DNA of 64,000 nt from DUPU01 sp050952465 (GCA_050952465.1 JBMNKZ010000011.1:123519-187518), one strand, 5' to 3'; shown: positions 50,509-60,265, numbered from the stretch's first letter. Notes: a model not told the origin generated them from the sequence alone. Translations and numbers: made by a program.

Positions 50509-51504
50509 ATGGGCCAGGAAAATTGGGAAAAAAATAAGATTTGGAATAGCTTGAGAATCGGCATAGGGTTCCTCTTAATTACCGCATTAATTGTAGGATG
50601 TGTTCAGGAAAATGATAGGCAGGAAGGACTGGGGCAGACAGATAAAGAAAAATTAAAAATCGGCGTTTTACCTATTGAAGATACGATGCCCCTCTTGGTA
50701 GCGGAAAAGAACGGTTATTTTATTGAAGAAAATCTGCAGGTAGAATTGGTCAACTTCCAAAGCCCGGTGGAGCAGAGTAATGCCATGCAGTCTGGTGAAA
50801 TGAACGGGATGGTCACAGATATGATTGTGGCGGCCCTATTAAAAGATTCCGGATTGGATTTAAAAATGACATCTATTACCTTAGGAGTTACACCGAAAGA
50901 AGGTCGCTTCGCCATCATTGCTTCACCTAACTCCAAGGTAAAAACGTTGCACGATTTAAAAGGGAAAGGCATTGGGATATCTCATAACTCCATTATTGAA
51001 TACGTCACGGATGGTTTATTGAAAGAAGGAGGGATTAACCCTACTGAGGTAAAAAAAGTGTCCGTTCCCAAAATTCCGGTACGTATGGAAATGCTTTTCA
51101 GTAATCAGATCGATGCCATTACTGTTCCGGATCCTTTAGTGACACTTGCTGAATTCAAAGGAGGAAAAATTATTGCAGAGGATACATCAAAAAATTTATC
51201 CCAAGCAGTAATGCTTTTTGACCAAAGAACTTTAGATAATAATAAAAATGCGGTGGAAGCTTTATACCGGGCTTATATCAAAGCGGTTGATGATTTGAAC
51301 AATCACCCGGAAGATTATAAAGATCTTTTAATTAAAACTGCCAATATCCCGGAACCAATTGCCGAAGATTATCAAATGCAACACTATCCCAAGCCTCAGG
51401 CTCCCAGTGAGGAAGATGTAAATAATATCTTAGACTGGATGGGGAAAAAGGGGCTTTTAAAAAATCCATTAAAGTATCAGGATTTGGTGCAAGAAATTAT
51501 TTAG
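50509..51504 (+). CDS. ABC transporter solute-binding lipoprotein (NMT1/SsuA type)
   Basis: About 331 residues. N-terminal helix ending LLITALIVGC gives a lipoprotein signal; the mature part begins LKIGVLPIEDTMPLLVAEKNG and contains the NMT1/SsuA-like MVTDMIVAALLKDSG and GKGIGISHNSIIEYVTDGLL. ATG 50509 follows AGGAGGG. It has no transporter genes beside it; the SsuB/SsuC-type ATPase and permease at 38642-40169 lack a binding protein, so they may form one system now separated by 10 kb. Ligand unknown. Confidence 0.88.
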   Translation: MGQENWEKNKIWNSLRIGIGFLLITALIVGCVQENDRQEGLGQTDKEKLKIGVLPIEDTMPLLVAEKNGYFIEENLQVELVNFQSPVEQSNAMQSGEMNGMVTDMIVAALLKDSGLDLKMTSITLGVTPKEGRFAIIASPNSKVKTLHDLKGKGIGISHNSIIEYVTDGLLKEGGINPTEVKKVSVPKIPVRMEMLFSNQIDAITVPDPLVTLAEFKGGKIIAEDTSKNLSQAVMLFDQRTLDNNKNAVEALYRAYIKAVDDLNNHPEDYKDLLIKTANIPEPIAEDYQMQHYPKPQAPSEEDVNNILDWMGKKGLLKNPLKYQDLVQEII

Positions 51505-51742
51505 GGGACGGTTCAAGATCGTTCCGGAATTTTTCAATTTTTATTTAATATGCGATATCAAAAAGGAAATAATAGAAATAGTCAGGATAGTTTTTGGGAA
51601 CTTTTTTGTCTTAAACACCATCTAAATATGTAAATACGTTATGTAAGTGCGCTAAAATGTTAAATCAATCGTTTTATTAGTCAATCGATTAGCAGTTAGT
51701 CAGGTGAAATCCAGCGGATAGCAGATTGGAGAAGAACTAAAA

Positions 51743-52177
51743 ATGTATTTTGAAGATTTTACAGTTGGTCAGAAATTTTATTTGGAACCGGTTACTATTA
51801 CAGAAGAAGAAATCTTTGAATTTGCTGGCAAATATGACCCGCTGCCGATTCATGTTAATCCGGAGTTTGCCAAAGATTCAATCTTTGGAGGGATTATTGC
51901 CTCGGGTTTCCATACCCTCTGTGCGGTGCATGCAAAGTTTGTAGAGCAGAAATTGCTTTATGAAGAAGTAATTGGAGGACTGGGTTTGGATTATCTGCAG
52001 TGGTCTTTTCCGGTACGTCCCAATGATACTTTGCGGGGAGAGTTAGAGATAACGGAGAAAATCCCTTCATCTAAAAGTGGACGGGGGATATTAGGAATAA
52101 AGGTTACGGCCAGAAACCAAAATGAGCAGGTGGTAATGACCCTTCAGGTAAAATCATTGGTCAAAACCAGGGAATGA
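51743..52177 (+). CDS. MaoC-like hot-dog-fold hydratase/dehydratase
   Basis: 144 residues. FEDFTVGQKF start, the catalytic pair in AGKYDPLPIHVNPEFA (Asp and His of the hydratase-2 motif), IIASGFHTLCA and WSFPVRPNDTLRGELEI are typical of MaoC single-domain proteins, which hydrate enoyl-CoA or act on related acyl substrates. It stands alone between the binding protein and the DUF4153 gene. Confidence 0.85.
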   Translation: MYFEDFTVGQKFYLEPVTITEEEIFEFAGKYDPLPIHVNPEFAKDSIFGGIIASGFHTLCAVHAKFVEQKLLYEEVIGGLGLDYLQWSFPVRPNDTLRGELEITEKIPSSKSGRGILGIKVTARNQNEQVVMTLQVKSLVKTRE

Positions 52178-52238
52178 GAATCAAAAATAGAGAATAAAGA
52201 TTAGAGAATGGAATCAAAACAGGGAGAGGAAAATACAT

Positions 52239-54050
52239 ATGGATAAAAAAAATCTGGTGCTTAAAAAATATTTTAGACTTAGCCTGGAAGCGATTTCTGC
52301 AACCTTTAGCAGGTTTCCCGTAACTATGCTGCTGTTTCTGGGACTTGCCGCTTTAATCATTTATCGGATTGAGGTTCCCTATGAAAGAGTGAGGGATATC
52401 AATGATATTTTAGACCGTTTAACAGGGGTCATGGCTTTGGGTATTCCTTTGTCCCTAAGTATTTCACTTCTTTTGGAAAGAATGGGGAAAGATAAAAGTA
52501 TCATCCTAAAGATTGGCTCTTTTGCCTTGGTGGGGGCTTTTCTCTCCTTGTACTATATGTTTTTATTTACTGACACCAATATGGTATCTATGACCAGACT
52601 GCTGCTTTTAATCATGGCACTCCTTTTGGCCTTTTTCTTTATTCCTTTTCTTACTAAGAGGGATCATTTTGAAATCTATGTAACTAACGTTATTACTGGA
52701 TTTGCCACTTCTGCATTTTTTACTGTGGTTTTAGGGTTAGGGGTAATGGCGATTTTGTTTGCCATTCAGTCTTTGCTGTACAGCAACATGGATCGCCAAA
52801 TATATGCCGACACTTGGGTTTTAGCCTGGCTGGTCTTTGCCCCTTTCCATTTTCTTTATAATCTGCCGGACAGCAATAGTAAATTTACGCTTAAGCATTT
52901 TAACAAAGTGATAAAAATTATGCTTTTATACATCGTCTTGCCGGTGATGTCCGTATATACATTGGTTCTTTATACCTACTTTGGTAAAATTATAGTGACC
53001 CAGATTTGGCCGAAAGGCATTGTCTCTTACCTGGTGGTTTCCTATACAGCAGTGGGCCTAGCCGCGATTTTTCTCATTACACCCTTTCGGACAGGAAATA
53101 AATGGGTACGGGTTTTTACGGAGGTCTTTATCAAAGCTATCTTTCCCCTTCTGGGCATGATGTTTATTTCCATCGGCATTCGGATTAGCGAATTTGGCTT
53201 TACGGAAAATAGGTATTTTATTTTGGTGATTGGCCTCTGGTCAGCCTTGATGATGATCTATCTTAATTTTAGTAAAGGAAAAAACAACACTGTACTGCCG
53301 GTGAGTCTGGCTATTTTTGCTTTGCTAACGGTAAGTGGCCCCTGGAGTGCTTTTGAAGTTTCGAAGATGAGTCAGAGTAATCGCTTTTATCAAATTGCCG
53401 CTAAATATGACTTAATTCAAGAGGGAAAAGTGGTTAAGAATAACCAAAAGTTGGCACTGGAAGATCAGCAGGAAATTACGGGGGTCTTGGCCTATTTTGA
53501 CCGTTCCCATAACTTAAGTGAATTAAAATATTTACCGGATAATTTTACTATGGGTCAAATGAAATCTGTCTTCGGCTTTGAAGCTGTTTATGCTACGGGT
53601 ATCAGAAATAATTATTTCTCCTACTATTGGAACAGGGAGCAGCCGGTGACAATTACCGGATATGATATCTTTTTCCGGATGGATGCTTATCGAAACCTGG
53701 ATGGGATGAATTTATATGAAAAGGAGTTAAAGACGGAACTAGGAAAAGTAAAACTTATTTTCAGCCATGAAAACAAACTTACGGTACAAAAAGACGATCA
53801 GGTGATTTATCAATATGAATTAAATAAACTTGTACGGGGATTATATGAAAAATACGGTAGCAATTTTGACGGAGGTTTTAAACCGGAACCTGTTAATGCT
53901 TCTGATCGGGAAAAGCTGATTTGGAATGATGAAACAGATCAAGTTAAAATTATGATTATTTTTAATAATATTCATGGGACAGTTAACATAGACAAAAATG
54001 AGTTGAGCATAGATAATATCAGTGGGGATGTTTTTCTAAAGGTAAAATAG
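52239..54050 (+). CDS. DUF4153 multi-pass membrane protein
   Basis: 603 residues. About the first 380 contain ten or so membrane helices (FPVTMLLFLGLAALIIYRI opens; LLLLIMALLLAFFFIPFLTK, FLYNLPDS follow), and the last 220 form a soluble domain predicted outside, with no motif I recognise. DUF4153 proteins are often annotated as membrane proteins of unknown function in Firmicutes and Bacteroidetes. GGGAGAGG lies before the ATG. Confidence 0.82.
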   Translation: MDKKNLVLKKYFRLSLEAISATFSRFPVTMLLFLGLAALIIYRIEVPYERVRDINDILDRLTGVMALGIPLSLSISLLLERMGKDKSIILKIGSFALVGAFLSLYYMFLFTDTNMVSMTRLLLLIMALLLAFFFIPFLTKRDHFEIYVTNVITGFATSAFFTVVLGLGVMAILFAIQSLLYSNMDRQIYADTWVLAWLVFAPFHFLYNLPDSNSKFTLKHFNKVIKIMLLYIVLPVMSVYTLVLYTYFGKIIVTQIWPKGIVSYLVVSYTAVGLAAIFLITPFRTGNKWVRVFTEVFIKAIFPLLGMMFISIGIRISEFGFTENRYFILVIGLWSALMMIYLNFSKGKNNTVLPVSLAIFALLTVSGPWSAFEVSKMSQSNRFYQIAAKYDLIQEGKVVKNNQKLALEDQQEITGVLAYFDRSHNLSELKYLPDNFTMGQMKSVFGFEAVYATGIRNNYFSYYWNREQPVTITGYDIFFRMDAYRNLDGMNLYEKELKTELGKVKLIFSHENKLTVQKDDQVIYQYELNKLVRGLYEKYGSNFDGGFKPEPVNASDREKLIWNDETDQVKIMIIFNNIHGTVNIDKNELSIDNISGDVFLKVK

Positions 54051-54112
54051 TACTCAAATTACTTGTAGTAGTACTAATTTCGTGATTACTGATTCATGGA
54101 AACGATAAAAGC

Positions 54113-55222
54113 ATGGAGACGATGAAGATGGTGAAGTTCAAGAAGATGAGAGTGGAAAAAGTATTAAAGGGTATGGAAGAACAAGGGATAGACGGACTTT
54201 TTTTAATGCGGGAAGCCAATATTAGATATATCAGCGGTTTTACCGGAGGGGACTCTTTTGTTCTATTAACTCCCCATCACAAGATATTTATCACTGATTC
54301 TCGTTACACAGAACAGGCGGAACAGGAGTGTCCTGGGTTTGAAATCGTCCAGTATCTTGGGAGTTGTCCTGGTTTGGAGGAAACAATCTCCAATTTAGCT
54401 GAGGTACATCGAATCAAGAAAATAGGTTTTGAACAGGACGATGTTACCTTTAAAATTTATGATAAATTGCGCCGGACTTTGGGGAACAAGACGGAACTTG
54501 TTCCTACCTCCGGGTTGGTAGAAGCAGTTCGTCTTGTAAAAGATGTGAGGGAAATTGCCTGCATTAAAAGGGCGGCGGAAATTGTCGATGAGGTTTTTAC
54601 ATATATTCTTGGTGTGATTAAGCAAGGTCCAAGGGAAAAGGATATTGCGATTGAAATTGAGTACCAGATGAAAAAGAAGGGTGCCTCTCATCCCGCTTTT
54701 TCCACCATTGTGGCTTCGGGCCCGCGGGGTTCCCTGCCTCATGCCATTCCTTCGGAAAGGGTTATTAAAACGGGGGATTTAATTACCATGGATTTTGGGG
54801 CTGTCTATCAGGGGTATTGTTCTGATATCACCCGGACAGTATCCGTAGGAGAGCCAACGGAAAAGCAAAAAGAAATTTACAGAATCGTAAAAGAAGCTCA
54901 GGAGGCAGGACTTAATGCGGTTCGGGCCGGTATTGAAGGAAGTGCAGCCGATAAAGCAGCGCGGGATGTGATTGAAAAGGCAGGTTATGGCCCTAATTTT
55001 GGGCATGGCTTAGGCCATGGGGTGGGCTTGGAGATCCATGAGGAGCCTTCATTAAATACTAAGTGCCGGAAAGTGTTGGCTGCTGGGTCCGTTGTAACTG
55101 TTGAGCCTGGAATTTACATCCCTAATTGGGGCGGGGTGAGAATCGAGGACACAGTTTTAGTCACTGAAGAGGGCTGCGAAATTCTCACGCATGCTACTAA
55201 AGACTTGATTACCATCAATTAA
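54113..55222 (+). CDS. Xaa-Pro aminopeptidase/dipeptidase (M24)
   Basis: 369 residues: creatinase N-terminal domain (about 10-135), then an M24 pitta-bread domain. Metal ligands: Asp in MDFGAVYQGYCSDITR, His in FGHGLGHGVGLEIHEEP, Glu in VTVEPGIYIPNWGGVRIEDT. It releases N-terminal residues next to proline. The start is uncertain among three close ATGs (54113, 54122, 54128); GGAG at 54115-54118 fits the last best. Confidence 0.93.
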   Translation: METMKMVKFKKMRVEKVLKGMEEQGIDGLFLMREANIRYISGFTGGDSFVLLTPHHKIFITDSRYTEQAEQECPGFEIVQYLGSCPGLEETISNLAEVHRIKKIGFEQDDVTFKIYDKLRRTLGNKTELVPTSGLVEAVRLVKDVREIACIKRAAEIVDEVFTYILGVIKQGPREKDIAIEIEYQMKKKGASHPAFSTIVASGPRGSLPHAIPSERVIKTGDLITMDFGAVYQGYCSDITRTVSVGEPTEKQKEIYRIVKEAQEAGLNAVRAGIEGSAADKAARDVIEKAGYGPNFGHGLGHGVGLEIHEEPSLNTKCRKVLAAGSVVTVEPGIYIPNWGGVRIEDTVLVTEEGCEILTHATKDLITIN

Positions 55223-55244
55223 AAAAGTCTCAATCGTCGATCAT

Positions 55245-55325
55245 TATGGGCGCATCTTGATGCGCCCATACAGTCCGTTTCCTCGACTATTCCATATTGT
55301 AAGGGCGATGCATAATCGCCCTTTT
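55245..55325 (+). terminator. two tandem hairpins after aminopeptidase
   Basis: A 12-bp GC-rich stem (55245-55256 with 55259-55270) is followed by AGGGCGAT/ATCGCCCT (55302-55309 with 55315-55322) and T5. The second is a classic intrinsic terminator; it also meets the 3' end of the minus-strand gene at 55325. Confidence 0.8.
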
Positions 55326-55654
55326 TATGATTTGTTTTTTAACCTTGATTCCAGTACTACCATTTCTTTGAAAATCAGGACGTAAGTGTTATAGTCAATA
55401 TCACCTTTTTCCATTCGTTCTTTTAAATCCTCCAGTGCTTTATTAATGCTATTTGAGATTTGGTTTGCTGTAAACTTTTCTCCGCCTTTTATTGTGGGGT
55501 TTAAAAGATCAGAAAGTTCTTTTTTATCTATCCGGGAAAACCAGCCTACTTTATAAATATTTATTTTACCTGTCTTGGCCCAACGGTATAAAGTGCTGCG
55601 GGAAATGCCAAATAGCTCAACTGCTTGATCTATGGGAATTAGTTCCTTTTCCAT
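55325..55654 (-). CDS. excisionase/MerR-type helix-turn-helix protein
   Basis: 109 residues. The N-terminal half (IPIDQAVELFGISRSTLYRWAKTGKI followed by a short wing; shown in parts: VELFGISRSTLYRWAKTG) is a MerR/excisionase-like DNA-binding domain; the C-terminal half is helical and charged. Start taken at ATG 55654 behind GGGAGGGAGG; an in-frame TTG six codons upstream overlaps that site. No phage or integrase genes are near, so a role as excisionase is unlikely. Target unknown. Confidence 0.75.
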   Translation of the reverse strand: MEKELIPIDQAVELFGISRSTLYRWAKTGKINIYKVGWFSRIDKKELSDLLNPTIKGGEKFTANQISNSINKALEDLKERMEKGDIDYNTYVLIFKEMVVLESRLKNKS

Positions 55655-56023
55655 TATAAACCTCCCTCCCAAAATTAATAAGCTTTAAAAAAAGTCCCGG
55701 TTGCCTGCCAGGACTGAATAAATATGAATTTCTATTTGGGGTTTAATGTTCTTCTTGTCCTTCTATGACTTAATACATTATATGTGTATGGTTGACAAGC
55801 TGTGCTAAGGATTATTGATACGTTTAAGATTTTTACGATGACAAGGTGTTTTTTACAAGTGTAGGAACTAATCTGTACAATTAATAAAAAAGCCGGTAGG
55901 TAAATAAAATGACCCCTGTACAGTACAGGGATCATCTACTTAAAACAGCTTAGTCTTTTTTATTGTGTCCTTGACAAAGGGTACATTTTAAAACCTTAGC
56001 CGGCTTTTTTAAAACTTTAAATT
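55655..56023. other. gap with long enclosing stem and inner palindrome
   Basis: A perfect 11-bp stem (AAAAAAGCCGG at 55886-55896 with CCGGCTTTTTT at 56000-56010) encloses 103 bases that include the palindrome CCCTGTACAGTACAGGG (55914-55930). Either end can act as a T-tract terminator; on the minus strand this follows the zinc-ribbon gene. No protein is assigned. Confidence 0.45.
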
Positions 56024-56191
56024 TTAATAGTCTTCGTTGGAACTGTCCACCAGCTTGCATGTATCCTCCGAACATGTATTTCCACAAATAGGACAACTGG
56101 TAGTTGTTTGGTTTTTAGGTTCAAACATATTGCCGCATTGGGAGCATTTATAGAAAGGTTCGGCGTTGTCAGGTTTTTTAAAATTTCCCAT
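56024..56191 (-). CDS. 55-residue rubredoxin-like zinc-ribbon protein
   Basis: Starts MGNFKKPDNAEPFYKCSQCG and has two CxxC pairs (CSQCG, CPICG) plus two further cysteines (NTC, DTC). The spacing suits a zinc or iron knuckle like those in rubredoxins or rubrerythrin tails, but the second pair lacks the usual rubredoxin context. GGGAGGT lies about 7 bases before the ATG. Function not known; proteins of this size often accompany oxygen-stress enzymes. Confidence 0.78.
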   Translation of the reverse strand: MGNFKKPDNAEPFYKCSQCGNMFEPKNQTTTSCPICGNTCSEDTCKLVDSSNEDY

Positions 56192-56349
56192 AAACTAACC
56201 TCCCTGTTTTTAGTTAAATTTAGTTTGGCCCATTTAGAAAGGAATCATACGCACCGAATTCTTACATTGTCTAATCTTGCTTTAATTTCTAAATTAAATC
56301 ATAATATGTAGGTGGGTATAAGAATAGGAATTTTACTAAGGAGAGAAAA

Positions 56350-57240
56350 ATGAAAGAAGATTTATTAGAAGCTCGGCTGGAAAAGGTGGGCCATGCCAAG
56401 ATAATAGCTTATATATTACTTATTCTTACTGCTTTTGGTTGGGGCTTAAGTACAGTTCTCGGGAAAGTATTAGTTGGTACGATCACTCCGGCACATATTT
56501 TATTGGTGCGTGCCGTTATTGCTTCTTTTGTGATATTTCTGGCGGCACCTGGGAAAATTGTGACTCTTAATCGTGCTGATTTCAGAGCGGGTGCTATTTT
56601 AGGGTTTATTATTTTTACTTCATATTATTTAGGGATTTTTTCTTTGAAATACACTACTGCTTCAAAAGCAGCTTTTCTGATGGCTCTTAATGTTTTACTT
56701 GTGCCTGCCTCAGAAGCTGTGCTTAAGAAACGACTTCCATCAAAATGGATTGTAATCAGTGTTATTTTTTCTTTAATTGGTTTACAATTAATTTCTGGTA
56801 TTAATGGAGATGGGTTTAATTTCGGAGATTTTCTCGCTTTTTTATGTGCTGTTACCTATACTGTGTATACTATTGCACTGGATAGATGGGGCCGGGATAA
56901 GGATGATTTTATTTTGTCCTTTGTGCAGTTGGCAATTTTGGGTATATGCTCTTTTTTGGTAATAGTATTGTTTGAGGAATTTGATCTATCCGGGGTGTGG
57001 ATCAGTTTATTGCCTCTATTAGCAATGGGGGTTTTTGGTACAGGAATGGCAACTTTGTTTCAGACTAAGGCCCAAAAAACGGCTTCTACAGAAAGTGTGG
57101 GAATTATTCTTTTAGCCGATCCGTTATTTACCCTGGTGCTGGCAGCTTTATTCCTCCGTGAACCAATATTTATTTCCGGACTCGTTGGGGGCGGATTAAT
57201 TTTACTCTCCTGTGTCATTGCTATTATCAAAAAGATTTAA
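56350..57240 (+). CDS. EamA-family (DMT) transporter
   Basis: 296 residues with ten predicted membrane helices as two EamA repeats (about 15-140 and 155-290). GWGLSTVLGKVLVG, ASKAAFLMALNVLLVP and TESVGIILLADPLFTLVLA are typical of this drug/metabolite exporter family, which includes amino-acid and metabolite efflux proteins. AAGGAGAG before the ATG. Single-gene unit. Confidence 0.9.
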   Translation: MKEDLLEARLEKVGHAKIIAYILLILTAFGWGLSTVLGKVLVGTITPAHILLVRAVIASFVIFLAAPGKIVTLNRADFRAGAILGFIIFTSYYLGIFSLKYTTASKAAFLMALNVLLVPASEAVLKKRLPSKWIVISVIFSLIGLQLISGINGDGFNFGDFLAFLCAVTYTVYTIALDRWGRDKDDFILSFVQLAILGICSFLVIVLFEEFDLSGVWISLLPLLAMGVFGTGMATLFQTKAQKTASTESVGIILLADPLFTLVLAALFLREPIFISGLVGGGLILLSCVIAIIKKI

Positions 57241-57414
57241 AGTATAAGCTGTTGATGATATGTTAAAAGAATATAAACCTGATGTCATTGATAACGTTAA
57301 GTTTTTAACTCTATGGATTTTTATTGCCAGATAAAAGGATTTCCACTGAATTGAAGAAAGAGCGCAGAAGATAAACATCCCTTCTATACGAAGGGATTTA
57401 ATTTTGCTATAATA

Positions 57415-57423
57415 AAATGTATA
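57415..57423 (+). promoter_or_regulatory. extended -10 promoter for AcoR-like activator
   Basis: TGCTATAAT at 57415-57423 is a consensus extended -10 box; no good -35. It lies about 60 bases upstream of the activator start. Confidence 0.5.
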
Positions 57424-57481
57424 GTTTACCAGAAAAAAGGATAGTTGCCAGCGATAGGTAGAGGAGGTGTTATGAGTTTTC

Positions 57482-59495
57482 ATGTCTAACGAACACCAAT
57501 CCATCCAATTATACTGGAAGAATTATATTAAAAACGGTAAATTAGGCTCAGGATATGTAAGGGCAGAGGTTGAGCTTTCTTGGCAAAGATGCAGAAATGC
57601 TGGGGTGAATCCTTTTGGAAAAGGAAGTATTCTTGTTTTAACCGGGGAGGAGCTAGCGGAGTTAAAGCATAAGCAAAAAGACCTAATTGAAATATCTAAG
57701 CCGATTATGGAGAATCTCTACAAATTTGTTGCCGGGACAGGCTTTTTGGTGATTCTGGCAGACGAACAGGGTTTTATTATGGAAATGTTAGGAGACCGGG
57801 ACACCTGGGAAAATGCCCTGAAAATAAACTTGGTGCCGGGAAGCTGCTGGCTGGAGGAATATGGAGGAACCAATGGTATAGGTACCGCTCTGGTACTGAG
57901 GAAACCTGTTCAGATCAACGGGGAAGAGCATTATTGCCAGCCGGTGCAGTCTTGGACCTGTTCCGCCTGCCCTATTTATGATGAAAGAGGCAGTTTAATC
58001 GGGGTTTTACAAATGTCGGGACCGTCTTATGCTACTCACCTGCATACTTTGGGTATTGTAGTAGCGGCGGCTAAAGCCATCGAGGAGCAGTTACGGGTGG
58101 AGTTTAAGAACCGCCAGCTGACTCTGGCTAAAAATCGAATCAGCAATATCTTTAACCATATGTCCGACGGGGTAATTATCTTTAATTCGGAAGGTATCAG
58201 TACCCAGATGAATCCGGCGGCAGAAAAGATTTTAAATACTTCTGCTGACCGCTTGCTGGGAAAACATATTGGACAGGGATTCAAAGGAAAGTGTTTCAGT
58301 CAAATTAATGATTTGCTGAAAAGGGGCATAAGTTTTTCTGATTTTGAGGTGCTTTTTGAGTCGGATCATCATTATAATTGCTGTTTGGTTTCGGGAGATA
58401 TTATTCACGATGATAAAGCTAATATCGGCGGCGGGGTTCTGATAATTAAGTCTTTAAATAAGGTAAAAATTTGGTAAACCAAATTAGCGGGGCTCAGGCG
58501 AATTTTCGGTTTTCCGATATTCTGGGGGAGAGCAGGGAAATTCGGGAAGCGGTTCGTATTGCCGCCATGGCTGCTGAAAGTGACAGTAATGTTCTCCTCT
58601 TTGGAGAAAGCGGAACGGGAAAGGAGATCTTTGCCCAGGCCATACATAATTTGAGTTTTCGGAAAAACGGTCCTTTTGTGGCTCTTAATTGCGGGGCGAT
58701 TCCCCGAGAATTAATTGGCAGTGAGTTATTCGGTTATGTGGATGGAGCTTTTACGGGAGCAAAAAGAGGGGGGAGACCGGGTAAATTTGAGTTAGCCGCC
58801 GGGGGAACCCTGTTTTTAGATGAAATCGGTGATATGAACTTCGGCAAACAAGCATCTCTGCTCCGGGCGATTCAGGAAAGAAAAATTGTCCGAATTGGGG
58901 GAGACAAGGTGATTCCCATAAATGTGAGAATCATTAGTGCCACCAATAAAGATTTACAGAAGCAAGTGAAACGGGTACCTTCCGCCAAGATCTTTTTTAT
59001 CGTTTAAATGTTATTTCTATTTTTCTGCCTCCCCTGCGTCGTCGTTTAGATGACATTCCTCTTTTGTTTCATCATTTTCTTCATCAGGAATGTCAGCGGT
59101 TGGGTAAAAAAATAGATAAAATTGATCCGGCCATTATTCCGGCTTTGCAAAACTACGATTGGCCGGGTAATATTCGAGAATTACAGAACATAGCAGAAAG
59201 AATGGCCTGTATTTTTATGAATGGAAAGCTTCATTTGGAAGATTTGCCTCAAGAGATATTAGATGGTGGGAGAAAGGAATCTCCGCTTTTTATCGAAAAA
59301 AATAAAAAACCAGATGCCGTTAGCATTAATCGGGAACGACAACGCCGGAAAGAAAAAATGGAAGCTTTCGAAAAAAAAGAACTAGTTGAATTACTTTTTA
59401 AGTGTGGTGGGAATATCACTCAAGTGGCTAGGGAAATGGGTGTTTCCCGCAATACCATCTATCGAAAGATTAATACCTATGGCATTGAAAGATAA
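57482..59495 (+). pseudogene. AcoR-like sigma-54 activator, interrupted by two frameshifts
   Basis: Three frames join into one protein of about 670 residues: GAF-like sensor (about 1-200; GGTNGIGTALVLRKPVQ, SCPIYDERGSLIGVLQMSG-type core), PAS (about 215-315), AAA+ (Walker A GESGTGKE, GAFTGA loop, LFLDEIGDM) and a Fis-type helix-turn-helix (NITQVAREMGVSRNTIYRK). Frame is lost by one missing A in the run 58465-58469 and one missing G at 58973-58975; restoring them gives an uninterrupted protein. It lacks a receiver domain, so it senses a ligand directly. It should drive the sigma-54 promoter at 59704. Sequencing error is as likely as real decay. Confidence 0.85.
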
Positions 59496-59551
59496 TGTGA
59501 ACAAGTTAGGTGAGTATTTATAATGTCACAAATGTGTAATAAAAATGGTAC

Positions 59552-59568
59552 AACAATGTGACATTGTT
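59552..59568. promoter_or_regulatory. upstream activator site (17-bp palindrome)
   Basis: AACAATGTGACATTGTT is a perfect palindrome about 140 bases upstream of the sigma-54 promoter. A related half-site (AATGTCACA at 59522-59530) lies 22 bases before it in inverted orientation. Distance and symmetry fit an enhancer for the AcoR-like activator. Confidence 0.6.
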
Positions 59569-59677
59569 ATTACATAAGATACAGTTTTGCAGCTTTCTGC
59601 TTAAATGGAGATGGTGGTATATAACAAGGAAGGTGGTCGCATAGCTGCTATTTACTCTCCCTTTCACTACGTGACGT

Positions 59678-59700
59678 CCCCCTCAATGAGGGGGTTTTTT
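59678..59700 (+). terminator. terminator before AOR operon 2 promoter
   Basis: CCCCCTC (59678-59684) pairs with GAGGGGG (59688-59694), 3-base loop, followed by T6. It ends the activator transcript just 4 bases before the sigma-54 promoter. Confidence 0.85.
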
Positions 59701-59703
59701 ATT

Positions 59704-59719
59704 TGGCATAAGAATTGCA
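59704..59719 (+). promoter_or_regulatory. sigma-54 (-24/-12) promoter of AOR operon 2
   Basis: TGGCATAAGAATTGCA has GG at 59705-59706 and GC at 59717-59718 with consensus spacing and a near-consensus TGGCA/TTGCA pair. It lies 65 bases before the ferredoxin gene, and an adjacent gene encodes a sigma-54 activator. Confidence 0.88.
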
Positions 59720-59783
59720 TTAATTATTAATAGGCATGAGTTTAATTAAATCACAAAAAATCTGTTGGGAGGGATGAAGCGAT

Positions 59784-60265
59784 ATGGAGAAATCTTTGGT
59801 TATCAAGCCGGAAAAATGTACCGGCTGCCAGACCTGCGAGCTGATTTGTTCTTTTGTACATACCCAAGAAACAAACCCTATGCGTTCCAGGATTTCAGTA
59901 TTTAATTTTGAAAAAGCGGGTTTTTTCACTCCTATTGTCTGCCAGCAATGCAGTAAACCGGCGTGTATGGAAATTTGTCCGGTAAATGCCATTTCTAGGT
60001 CCGAAGAAACCGGGGCGATGATAGTTGATGACAAAAAGTGCATTAAGTGCAAAATGTGTACTATAGCCTGTCCTTTCGGTGCTACAATTTATGACCCTGT
60101 CCTGGACATAGTGGCAAAGTGTGATTTGTGCCAGGGTGATCCCGAGTGTGTTAAGTACTGCCCGTCAAAAGCGATTTCATATCAGGAAGCCCATGAAGCT
60201 CATATTCTAAGAAGAAAGAGCTATGCTGAGAAATTCCGGGGTTTTTATGAGGAGGTGAGCAAATA

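Noticed and set aside
51750..51944. Alternative frame inside the MaoC-like gene
   Set aside because: Shadow of a clear hot-dog-fold gene; no support of its own.
55325..55654. Excisionase of an integrated element
   Set aside because: No integrase, attachment-site repeats or phage genes nearby; kept only as a DNA-binding protein.
55732..55935. Minus-strand frame of 67 codons
   Set aside because: Lies across the enclosing-stem structure, has no ribosome site and no recognisable motif.
56108..56311. Plus-strand frame of 67 codons
   Set aside because: It is the complement of the 55-residue cysteine-rich gene, which has the better ribosome site and motifs.
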